In this document: in pieces, positions 7,139-13,197 of the stretch
Numbering within the stretch: the first letter of the stretch is position 1
Layout: every line of letters starts with the position of its first letter
Source: UBA2256 sp964531105
GTDB lineage: Bacteria; Spirochaetota; Spirochaetia; Treponematales; Rectinemataceae
Direction of reading: 5' to 3'
DNA length: 15,244 bases
Assembly: GCA_964531105.1 (NCBI GenBank)
Contig: CAZHFN010000039.1
Location: 1-15,244 of the forward strand
The notes under the pieces: generated by a model
Database searches by the model: none
Seen by the model: the letters and a program-made list of their open reading frames with translations, nothing else
Told to the model about the DNA's origin: nothing
Position numbers and translations under genes: made by a program

Positions 7139-8488
7139 ATGAAAAAACACATCAAGACCTTTGTATTCCTCTCCATTATTTCGATACTGATATTCTTCGG
7201 CGCCCCGGCCTTGGGAGCCCAGACTTTCGGCTTTGGCAACAGCGAAGAAAAAGCCGATAGCGAAGCTGCTGGAGTGGCCGCAGGCACTGCCCCCCTTCTG
7301 TCAGGCCCTACCCTGGGCGGAGAACTCTCCTTTACACTCTTAGGCTTCCCCGAAGAACTGCATAACGCCGACTTCAGCAACAGCAGGGCCCTGAGCGCGG
7401 CTGCGCTCAACCTGAAAGCCTCGGGCTCCAAGGCCGATGCCTTCCTGGCCGTTAAGCTGGACGAAGAACTGCTGACTAATATGCCCGAGGATATCCTCGA
7501 CGAGGCCTGGCTGCAGCTATACACCGGTGAGACGATTATCCAGGGAGGCCTTTTGCGCATCACCTGGGGGCGTGCCGACAGCCTCAGTGTACTGGATATC
7601 ATCAATCCCCGGGACCTAAGCGATCTGACTCTCCGGGACGAACAGGAGCGTAAGATCCCTGTTACCGGACTTAGGCTGAGCCAAGGTTTGGCTGCCGGCC
7701 TTTCGGCCGAACTGGTCTACCTGCCCTGGTTCGAGGGCAATAGGATGGCGATGCAGGGTCCCTGGGTCGCTTCCCAGCTTAAGCCATTCATCAACGCAAC
7801 ATTCAATGCTCCAGCCACAAGGGGTTTTAATTATGGACAGGGAGGCCTGCGCCTCAATGCTTCCTTGAGCGGCTTGGATCTAGGCGCCCAGTATTTCTAC
7901 GGAAGGCTCGCAACTCCCTATATCGATACCACCGACGCTGCCATGTATCTTCTGGGAGTCCCGGGCACGACAATCGACATCGGCTACAACCCCTACCAGC
8001 AGATCGGCGCCGACGCCGCCTTCGTGCTGGGTGGCTTCAATCTCAGGCTCGAAGGAGGCATCAACCTCACCGAGGATAGCGCGGGCACAGACCCCCTGGT
8101 GTACAATCGGCATGTAGTCTGGTCGGCGGGATTCGACCGCGACCTTGTGGCGGGCATAAACTTGAATTTCCAGTCCTCGGGCAAGATACGGCTCCAGCAC
8201 GACAAGATAGTCAGCCCCCTGGATATCGAATCCGGCTCCGACATCAGCTCCACCCAACTGGCCGCCCTTCTCTCCCGCTCCTTCATGAGGGATACCCTGA
8301 AAGTCGAACTGCTGGGTCTTTTAGGCGTAGAAAAACTGGACTACATGATCGAGCCCGGCCTTGTGCTGAGCGTCGGCGAAGCGGAAGTTACTCTACGGGG
8401 CCGTTACTTCGGCGGCGATGCGGCGGGAGAATTAGGTCAATTCAACGACAAGAGTTATATCAGTCTGTCATCGAAGTATAAATTCTAA
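7139..8488 (+). CDS. outer-membrane beta-barrel protein partnered with RND/LolA-like genes
   Basis: 449 aa. A Sec signal peptide ends GAPALGA (cleavage near residue 27), followed by a short acidic/Ala-rich stretch. From about residue 58 there are alternating beta-strands rich in Gly, Leu and aromatic residues. The last residues (YISLSSKYKF) end in Phe with alternating hydrophobics, the usual signal for insertion by the BAM machinery. The segment WGRADSLSVLD at 143-153 leading to INPRDLSD at 155-162 resembles barrels of the DUF1302 type, which are encoded with RND pumps and DUF1329 proteins in proteobacteria. AAAGGAG lies shortly before the ATG, 15 nt after the LolA-like gene. It is the last gene of the operon and would be the outer-membrane end of the route. 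The barrel call is strong. The link to DUF1302 is by motif and context. Confidence 0.8.
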   Translation: MKKHIKTFVFLSIISILIFFGAPALGAQTFGFGNSEEKADSEAAGVAAGTAPLLSGPTLGGELSFTLLGFPEELHNADFSNSRALSAAALNLKASGSKADAFLAVKLDEELLTNMPEDILDEAWLQLYTGETIIQGGLLRITWGRADSLSVLDIINPRDLSDLTLRDEQERKIPVTGLRLSQGLAAGLSAELVYLPWFEGNRMAMQGPWVASQLKPFINATFNAPATRGFNYGQGGLRLNASLSGLDLGAQYFYGRLATPYIDTTDAAMYLLGVPGTTIDIGYNPYQQIGADAAFVLGGFNLRLEGGINLTEDSAGTDPLVYNRHVVWSAGFDRDLVAGINLNFQSSGKIRLQHDKIVSPLDIESGSDISSTQLAALLSRSFMRDTLKVELLGLLGVEKLDYMIEPGLVLSVGEAEVTLRGRYFGGDAAGELGQFNDKSYISLSSKYKF

Positions 8489-8494
8489 AAAAGA

Positions 8495-8520
8495 GGCGGC
8501 CATAGAAGCCGCCCGTTTTT
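8495..8520. terminator. bidirectional Rho-independent terminator
   Basis: GGCGGC (8495-8500), loop CATAGAA, GCCGCC (8508-8513), then CGTTTTT on the plus strand. On the minus strand the same stem is followed by TCTTTTTTAG. It sits 6 nt after the barrel gene's stop and 11 nt from the stop of the convergent lipid-kinase gene, so it serves both transcripts. Confidence 0.88.
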
Positions 8521-8524
8521 GTGC

Positions 8525-9598
8525 TCAGAACGCCGGCACGATGCTGTTGTATAGCCCGTGCAGACGTTCCATCACTAGGGGAAAGTCGCAGCGGGCCAGC
8601 TCCTCCACCTCTCCGTCGCATTGGAGGGGCAGACTCTCGGGATACTGCACTTCTATTTTTTCCGCTTCAAAGTGCAGAACCTCGGTGACCTTATCGTGCA
8701 ATCCCTTCTCGATGGATCCCTTTACCAGAAGTTTTTTCAGAAGACCGGTCTGGGATACGGTGATCCCATTGCGATCATCGGGCAAAATCTTCTTGTTCGA
8801 ACCATACTGCCTGTTGCCAGTGGCTCCCAAAGCCACTAGCAGCCTAAGGGCTTCGCTCTCATGCACCAACCTCCCTGTCCCATCCCAGGCTTTCAAGCCC
8901 ATCGGAACAACCTTGTATGCTCTGTCATAGAAGAGGGTGGCTACATTTACCCAGAACTTGTAGGAATCGCCGGGAAAGTGAGCTTTCAATTTATTGGTCC
9001 GATCGGCCACGTAGGCATCCAGCCCCACGCTGGCTATGTTAAAAGACCAGAGAGGAGCCTTGCCCCCATCCTCGGCCGGCCGCACCTGAATGGCTGGCCT
9101 TCGCTCCAGGGCAAGTGGCCCCAGGAAACGCCCCAAGGCAGCGATCAGGTCCCTGCCCTCCGAGCCATCGTTGCCAGTTCCCATGGGAAGCCGTAAAAGG
9201 CCAAATCGGTCCTTCTCGCCTTCGGGCAGGCGAATCAATCGTTCTGCCGTCTCCAGGCTGGTGCCGTCGCCACCAGCGGTCATGATTATGTGGAGCGAGT
9301 CCTTACCATTGGCACTGGAGCGTTCCACAATCCTCTGGGCTATGGCAGCGGCATGGCCGCAACGTTCGGTGCGGTGAAGATGAACCTGGACTTCCTCGGC
9401 CCTAAGAGGGAAGCCTTGAGCCTGCTCTACTACTTGGGCGAGTTCATGCTTTCTCTTGCCGGCAAAGCGGCGGCGTTTGAATCCGCCCGCATTGGGGTTG
9501 GCGATGATATCCACCACGAGTTTTCTGCCGGGAAAGGAGGGAGAATGGCTTAAGATGGCGCTAACGCCCTCGGCCAGGCTTTCAGGCTTCATGGGCAC
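8525..9598 (-). CDS. diacylglycerol/sphingosine kinase-family lipid kinase (DAGKc domain)
   Basis: 357 aa, cytoplasmic, of the LCB5/DgkB/YegS family that transfers phosphate from a nucleotide to a lipid alcohol. Visible motifs in order are NPNAGG (34-39), the nucleotide-binding TAGGDGTSLE (GGDGT 109-113), PMGTGND (GTGND 140-144) and, near the C-terminus, CDGE (327-330). All are family hallmarks, so the enzyme looks intact. Its lipid substrate cannot be told from sequence. The start is uncertain: GTG at 9598 or ATG at 9592, neither with a Shine-Dalgarno. The frame stays open back to the TGA of the upstream permease. A 15-codon frame with a Shine-Dalgarno (9629-9582) overlaps the start, so initiation may depend on coupling. 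It is the last gene of the ABC importer operon, 36 nt after the permease, and ends at the shared terminator. It may belong to membrane lipid recycling rather than to sugar uptake. Confidence 0.85.
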   Translation of the reverse strand: MPMKPESLAEGVSAILSHSPSFPGRKLVVDIIANPNAGGFKRRRFAGKRKHELAQVVEQAQGFPLRAEEVQVHLHRTERCGHAAAIAQRIVERSSANGKDSLHIIMTAGGDGTSLETAERLIRLPEGEKDRFGLLRLPMGTGNDGSEGRDLIAALGRFLGPLALERRPAIQVRPAEDGGKAPLWSFNIASVGLDAYVADRTNKLKAHFPGDSYKFWVNVATLFYDRAYKVVPMGLKAWDGTGRLVHESEALRLLVALGATGNRQYGSNKKILPDDRNGITVSQTGLLKKLLVKGSIEKGLHDKVTEVLHFEAEKIEVQYPESLPLQCDGEVEELARCDFPLVMERLHGLYNSIVPAF

Positions 9599-9634
9599 AA
9601 GAATATAGCGCCGCGATGACTCTGTCCATGTACC

Positions 9635-10450
9635 TCAGCCCTTTACGGCTCCCATGGTCAGACCCTTCACCACATACTTCTGGAAAATCATGGTGAGTAT
9701 GATAGCCGGCGTCATGATGGCCACGGCTGCGGCCATGACAGCTCCCCAGTCCACCTCTGCGTAGGAGACGAAGTTGTAAACGGCGATGGGCAGGGTCTTG
9801 GTCTTTTCCATGCTTAATACCTGTGAGAACATAAAGTTGTTCCAGGAGAATATAAAGGAAAGGGTGATGGAGGTGACTATGCCCGGGGTCGCTATTGGCA
9901 AAATTATGGAAAGGAAAGCTTTTTGCCGCGTAGCTCCGTCCACCATGGCCGACTCCTCCATCTCCAGGGGAATGCTTTCAAAATAGCTGGACATTATCCA
10001 GACGACTATTGGTAAGGCGATAAGCATGTGGGATAGGATGAGGGCTACATAGGAGTCCATGAGCCGCATGCGTGAAAATATTATGTACCAGGGCATAAGG
10101 AAGGAAATGCCTGGCATGAGCCTGGCTACGAGAATGAATACCGATAGTCTTTTCTGCTTGAAGCGGGCAATGGAATAGGCCGCCGGCAATCCCAGCAAAA
10201 GCGAAAAGCCCACAGCGCTCAATCCCACGATAAGGGAATTCTTGAAATATTTGAGAAAATTCTGCTCTGCGAATACGCGTATGTAGTTATCGATAATAGG
10301 TGAGAAAATAATCCTGGGCGGCCAGGCAACGATATCCACTTGGGTTTTAAAGGAAGAGCTGAGCATCCAGAGAAAGGGGAAAAGCACTGGGCCTGCAATG
10401 CAGAGCATAAGGATAAAAAACAGCACCCGTTTTGTTGCTGGTACTCGCAT
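9635..10450 (-). CDS. sugar ABC transporter permease, MalG/UgpE type
   Basis: 271 aa with six predicted membrane segments, starting at 10-30 and 70-95. The cytoplasmic EAA loop lies at about 164-190 (ESAMVDGATRQKAF followed by LPIATPG) and is where the ATPase docks. Together with its neighbour it forms the channel of a carbohydrate-uptake (CUT1-type) importer. The Shine-Dalgarno TAGGAGG overlaps the TAG stop of the preceding permease gene, with 5 nt to the ATG, so the two permeases are translated in step. Length and topology are normal. Substrate cannot be read from the permease. Confidence 0.92.
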   Translation of the reverse strand: MRVPATKRVLFFILMLCIAGPVLFPFLWMLSSSFKTQVDIVAWPPRIIFSPIIDNYIRVFAEQNFLKYFKNSLIVGLSAVGFSLLLGLPAAYSIARFKQKRLSVFILVARLMPGISFLMPWYIIFSRMRLMDSYVALILSHMLIALPIVVWIMSSYFESIPLEMEESAMVDGATRQKAFLSIILPIATPGIVTSITLSFIFSWNNFMFSQVLSMEKTKTLPIAVYNFVSYAEVDWGAVMAAAVAIMTPAIILTMIFQKYVVKGLTMGAVKG

Positions 10451-10459
10451 GTCAGCCTC

Positions 10460-11338
10460 CTAGAGCTCGAAGCGCTTACGCAGCGCCATAATGCCCAGGC
10501 TGAAGGCCAGGACGAGGATAAACAAGAACACGAGAATCACGGAAGACTGACCCATGCGGAAATATTCAAAGGAATACTTATAGGCCATGACGTTGAGCGT
10601 TTCCGATGCGTAGCCAGGACCTCCGCCAGTCATCGCATAAATGATATCGTAAGTCTTGAGCGCATCCACGGTGCGCAGGATCATTGCGGTGAGGAGAGTT
10701 GGAGTGATCATGGGAAGGGTTATTTTCGTAAATATTTGAAATGCGTTGGCTCCATCCACTTTAGCCGATTCATAAGGCTCCTGGGACAGGCTTGCGAGGC
10801 CGGCAAGGACGATGAGCGTTATCATGGGTGTCCACTGCCAGATATCCACAAGGGCTAAGGAAGGAATGACCGATTGAGCGCTGGATACCCAGGCAGCCCG
10901 TGGCAGCCCAAAAAGGCTTAACACATAATTGGCCAATCCGATAGTGGGATCGAAAAATAGATTCCACACAATACCTATTGCCACCGGTGTGGCCACCAGG
11001 GGAAGAAGCAGAATAAGCTTCATGGCTGACTTGCCCTTGAATTCCCTGTTCAAAAGCAGGGCAACTGCCAGCCCAAGGACAGTCTCCGCTACAACTGCTA
11101 TGGCGGTAAAAGAAAAGGTCCTGCCTATAGCTTCCAGAAAGCGCGGTTCGCTGAGCACGCGCGCATAGGATCTGAAACCAATCAGTTTAAGGGGCATGCC
11201 CGAGGTGAGGTTCCAGTTGGTGAAGCTCAGGAACAAGGTATAGATCACCGGAAAAAGCATCATGACGACGATGAACGATACTGCCGGCAGTGGAAACAGA
11301 AACTTGAAATGTCGTTCAACGAAGCTTCCTTTCGTCAT
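10460..11338 (-). CDS. sugar ABC transporter permease, MalF/UgpA type
   Basis: 292 aa, the partner permease. A short basic N-terminus is followed by TM1 (about 13-38), the segment FTNWNL, and further membrane helices. The EAA loop is at 189-212 (YESAKVDGANAFQIF, then LPMITP), followed by the conserved MTGGGPGYASETL at 236-248, typical of MalF/UgpA proteins of CUT1 importers. AGGAGG lies 5 nt before the ATG. It follows the binding-protein gene after 183 nt containing two stem-loops, which probably lower its expression relative to the binding protein. No ATPase gene accompanies it in the window. Such importers often share an MsmK/UgpC-like ATPase encoded elsewhere. Confidence 0.92.
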   Translation of the reverse strand: MTKGSFVERHFKFLFPLPAVSFIVVMMLFPVIYTLFLSFTNWNLTSGMPLKLIGFRSYARVLSEPRFLEAIGRTFSFTAIAVVAETVLGLAVALLLNREFKGKSAMKLILLLPLVATPVAIGIVWNLFFDPTIGLANYVLSLFGLPRAAWVSSAQSVIPSLALVDIWQWTPMITLIVLAGLASLSQEPYESAKVDGANAFQIFTKITLPMITPTLLTAMILRTVDALKTYDIIYAMTGGGPGYASETLNVMAYKYSFEYFRMGQSSVILVFLFILVLAFSLGIMALRKRFEL

Positions 11339-11430
11339 GGCTTCCTCCTAGTCAATAGCCGGGAATATACAATCACATAGTAAGATTAGACGCCTCTTGA
11401 AATCAAATCTTAAAAAATAAAGACAAGGTT

Positions 11431-11464
11431 GCCCCAGGGTCATATGTATCTTCAACCCCGGGGC
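11431..11464 (-). terminator. intercistronic stem-loop, partial terminator candidate
   Basis: Arms GCCCCAGGGT (11431-11440) and ACCCCGGGGC (11455-11464) with a 14-nt loop. Only in minus-strand RNA is the single mismatch a G-U wobble, giving a continuous 10-bp stem. That fits a role in the importer transcript. A T-rich stretch follows on the minus strand (CTTTATTTTTTA, about 11409-11420), but it starts some 10 nt past the stem, so termination is probably incomplete. Confidence 0.55.
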
Positions 11465-11478
11465 ATTCAATAAAGGCA

Positions 11479-11500
11479 AGCGCGGCCGCAAGGCCGCGCT
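11479..11500 (-). other. GC-rich 9-bp hairpin after the binding-protein gene
   Basis: AGCGCGGCC (11479-11487), GCAA, GGCCGCGCT (11492-11500): a perfect 9-bp stem 21 nt downstream of the binding-protein stop on the minus strand. It has no good U-tract, so it is more likely a 3'-end stabiliser of the upstream message than a terminator. Such hairpins are common between the binding-protein and permease genes of sugar importers. Confidence 0.6.
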
Positions 11501-11521
11501 CAGATCGCACAACGTCAAGAA

Positions 11522-12087
11522 TTAATACATTCCGTATTCGCCGGTGTCCTCGAGCANNNNNNNNNNNNNNNNNNNNNNNNNNNNNNNNNNNNNNNNNNNN
11601 NNNNNNNNNNNNNNNNNNNNNNNNNNNNNNNNNNNNNNNNNNNNNNNNNNNNNNNNTTCTTGAAGAGATCCTTTCTGTAGTAAAGCACTTGCCACTCGGT
11701 GACCAGAGGTACCAGGTAGGGCTTGTTGCCGAATCGGGCTACGCCCATGGCGCTATCGGGATAGTCTGAGAAGTCATAGCTTGTAAGGGGCTCGTACCAA
11801 CCGTTCTTGTAGAACATCTTCCCTTCCTGGAGAGGCCTGGTCATAAAGACATCGGCGGAGGAAGAGTTGGTGGCGAACTCCGTGGTGAGCTTGGTGGTGA
11901 GTTGGCTTTCCTGCAGGCTTTCGACATTTACCTTTACTCCGGTAGCCTTCTCGTATTCGGGAATGGCTGCCTTCAAAAGGTCGCCGTAGGGATGGTTAGC
12001 CACTAATACGCGGATTTCCTTGGCCTGGGCTGCAGCACCGAAAACCAGGACCAGAAGCATGAGAACAGCAAGCAGTCTTGCTTTCAT
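11522..12087 (-). CDS. periplasmic sugar-binding protein of an ABC importer, interrupted by gap
   Basis: The N-terminal 143 residues are visible. A signal peptide (MKARLLAVLMLLVLVFG) is cleaved after AQA near residue 22, with no lipobox Cys, so the protein is free in the periplasm. The start of a family-1 (CUT1-type) solute-binding fold follows: EIRVLVANHPYG, IPEYEKATGVKVNVE, SSADVFMTRP, GWYEPL and VTEWQVLYYRKDLFK. A 100-N gap comes next, then the last codons. In the correct frame these read LEDTGEYGMY and stop at 11524-11522. A different frame reads through to 11515 but is an artefact of the placeholder gap length. Family members are about 400-440 aa, so some 250 residues (about 750 nt) are missing. 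GAGGAGG lies 5 nt before the ATG, and a strong sigma-70 promoter lies upstream. Substrate not identifiable; a sugar or sugar acid is suggested by the neighbours. Confidence 0.85.
11557..11656. other. assembly gap (100 N, true length unknown)
   Basis: Exactly 100 N inside the binding-protein gene. The length expected for the protein suggests the real gap is nearer 750-900 nt, assuming a single intact gene. Confidence 0.95.
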
Positions 12088-12111
12088 GAAAACCTCCTCT
12101 GAAAAGATATA

Positions 12112-12131
12112 GGATATACGATACTCTATCC
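12112..12131. promoter_or_regulatory. imperfect palindrome at the importer transcription start (operator candidate)
   Basis: GGATATACGATACTCTATCC: the outer five bases on each side are perfect inverted copies and 14 of 20 positions are symmetric. It lies just downstream of the -10 box of the importer promoter, at the expected transcription start, where a repressor would block initiation. The binding protein is unknown; the divergent RpiR regulator is the obvious candidate. Confidence 0.35.
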
Positions 12132-12135
12132 TCGA

Positions 12136-12164
12136 AGTATCACACTGTTTTTTACGCTAGTCAA
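12136..12164 (-). promoter_or_regulatory. sigma-70 promoter of the sugar importer operon
   Basis: On the minus strand, TTGACT (12164-12159) and GATACT (12141-12136) are separated by exactly 17 nt. The -35 matches consensus at five of six positions and the -10 at four. Transcription would start near 12129, about 40 nt before the binding-protein ATG. Confidence 0.65.
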
Positions 12165-12174
12165 GCTAAGGCTT

Positions 12175-12189
12175 TGAAAAATGTTTTCA
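12175..12189. promoter_or_regulatory. perfect palindrome TGAAAA-N3-TTTTCA (operator candidate)
   Basis: A perfect 6-bp inverted repeat around ATG, 10 nt upstream of the importer -35 and about 80 nt before the RpiR start. A further half-site-like TGAAAA reads on the minus strand near 12205-12210. Size and placement fit a dimeric regulator such as the adjacent RpiR protein. No known consensus is matched with certainty. Confidence 0.45.
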
Positions 12190-12268
12190 TGGTAATGGTT
12201 ATTTTTTTCACGATCTCCTTTACAGAATCCGACTCGGGTGATACAACCATTCATAAGGAGATTGGCCA

Positions 12269-13111
12269 GTGGCCGAACAAAGCTGCATGTACCTGATTCA
12301 CTCCTTTTCCGACGCTTTCAGCGCCAAGGAAAGACGTGTGGCCGAGTACATCCTCCTCCACCCTTCCGAGGCAGTTCATCCCAGTATTGACGAACTGGCC
12401 GCCCGTATCGGTGTCTCGGTCTCCACCCTCCTGCGCTTTGTCAAAAAGCTGGGCTACGGCTCCTACCAGGAATTCCGTATAGCCCTGGCCACAGAAACCC
12501 TCAAGCCAGAATCCCGCTATTACGAATTCGAAATTGGTCAATCCGAGGACCCAGTGGGCATTTCCTGCAGGGCGGCCCGGGCTGCCCTGGATATGACGGA
12601 AAAACTGGTGGACAGGGACTGTCTTGCAGCCGTGTCCGCGCTGGCCTGCAAGGCCGAATGCTTCTGCATTTTCGGGCTCGGGGGTTCTGGCTTGGTAGCC
12701 CGGGACGCCCTGCACAAGCTTATACGTTCAGGCCTGCGTTGCCAGTCCGCCGAGGATTTCCACCTACAGCTCATGATGGCATCCCAGGCGGGAAGCCGGG
12801 ATGCGGCCCTCCTGATCTCCCATACAGGGGCTAATAAAGACAGCCTAGCCATCGCTGATGTACTGCGAAAAAATAACTGTCCCCTGGTAGTCATAACAAC
12901 CTACCCCCGCTCTCCCCTGGCCAGGATGGCCGACTACCTCCTGGTGGCAGGAGCCCCCGGTTCCTCGATAATCTCCGAGGCTTTTTCGGCCAGGATAGCC
13001 CACCTGGCCATCATCGATTCCCTCTATATCGAAGTGATGGGAAATTTACAGAACGAGGGCATGCAGAACGTAGAAAAAATGAGAGCCGCGATAGCGGGAC
13101 GAAGAATATAG
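12269..13111 (+). CDS. RpiR/MurR family sugar-phosphate-responsive regulator
   Basis: 280 aa. The N-terminal HTH_6 domain (about 1-77) includes AFSAKERRVAEYILLHP and the recognition region IDELAARIGVSVSTLLRFVKKLGY (40-63). A SIS domain follows (about 118-250) with FGLGGSGLVARDA and the sugar-phosphate-binding loop ISHTGANKDSL (183-193; Ser184, Thr186). Such proteins bind a phosphorylated sugar and control its catabolic genes. The start is GTG at 12269, with AAGGAG at 12255-12260 and 8-nt spacing. The later ATG at 12287 has no Shine-Dalgarno and would cut the helix-turn-helix domain. Divergent from the ABC importer and upstream of gnd and the KDG-kinase-like gene, it probably controls both sides. 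A 6-phosphogluconate or KDG-phosphate-type effector is likely from context. Confidence 0.92.
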   Translation: MAEQSCMYLIHSFSDAFSAKERRVAEYILLHPSEAVHPSIDELAARIGVSVSTLLRFVKKLGYGSYQEFRIALATETLKPESRYYEFEIGQSEDPVGISCRAARAALDMTEKLVDRDCLAAVSALACKAECFCIFGLGGSGLVARDALHKLIRSGLRCQSAEDFHLQLMMASQAGSRDAALLISHTGANKDSLAIADVLRKNNCPLVVITTYPRSPLARMADYLLVAGAPGSSIISEAFSARIAHLAIIDSLYIEVMGNLQNEGMQNVEKMRAAIAGRRI

Positions 13112-13112
13112 A

Positions 13113-13155
13113 GCGGTTTTGAGGGTCTGCCGACCTTTGGAAAACCGCATATAAT
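13113..13155 (+). promoter_or_regulatory. long inverted repeat followed by TATAAT, between the RpiR gene and gnd
   Basis: Perfect arms GCGGTTTT (13113-13120) and AAAACCGC (13141-13148), with further inner pairing (GTC/GAC around a TGCC loop, with G-U pairs and a 2-nt bulge). The repeat begins 2 nt after the RpiR stop. A perfect TATAAT (13150-13155) follows. The matching -35 position, CTGCCG at 13127-13132, is weak (three of six) and lies in the loop. No U-tract follows, so a classical terminator is unlikely. It may be an operator over a gnd promoter or an mRNA processing or attenuation hairpin. Confidence 0.45.
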
Positions 13156-13197
13156 TAATATAAAGGCTCCTGCTTGTGGCGGGAGGATGGAGGGAAC

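Noticed and set aside
6044..7150. A 368-codon open frame antisense to the end of the RND gene and the LolA-like gene.
   Set aside because: The plus-strand frames here have clear signatures, signal peptide, Shine-Dalgarno and coupled starts. The antisense product has no recognisable domain, and such long antisense frames arise from GC-biased codon use.
12226..12250. TTTACA and GATACA as a possible plus-strand promoter for the RpiR gene.
   Set aside because: The spacing is only 15 nt and the -10 match is poor. The regulator must have a promoter nearby, but I cannot place it.
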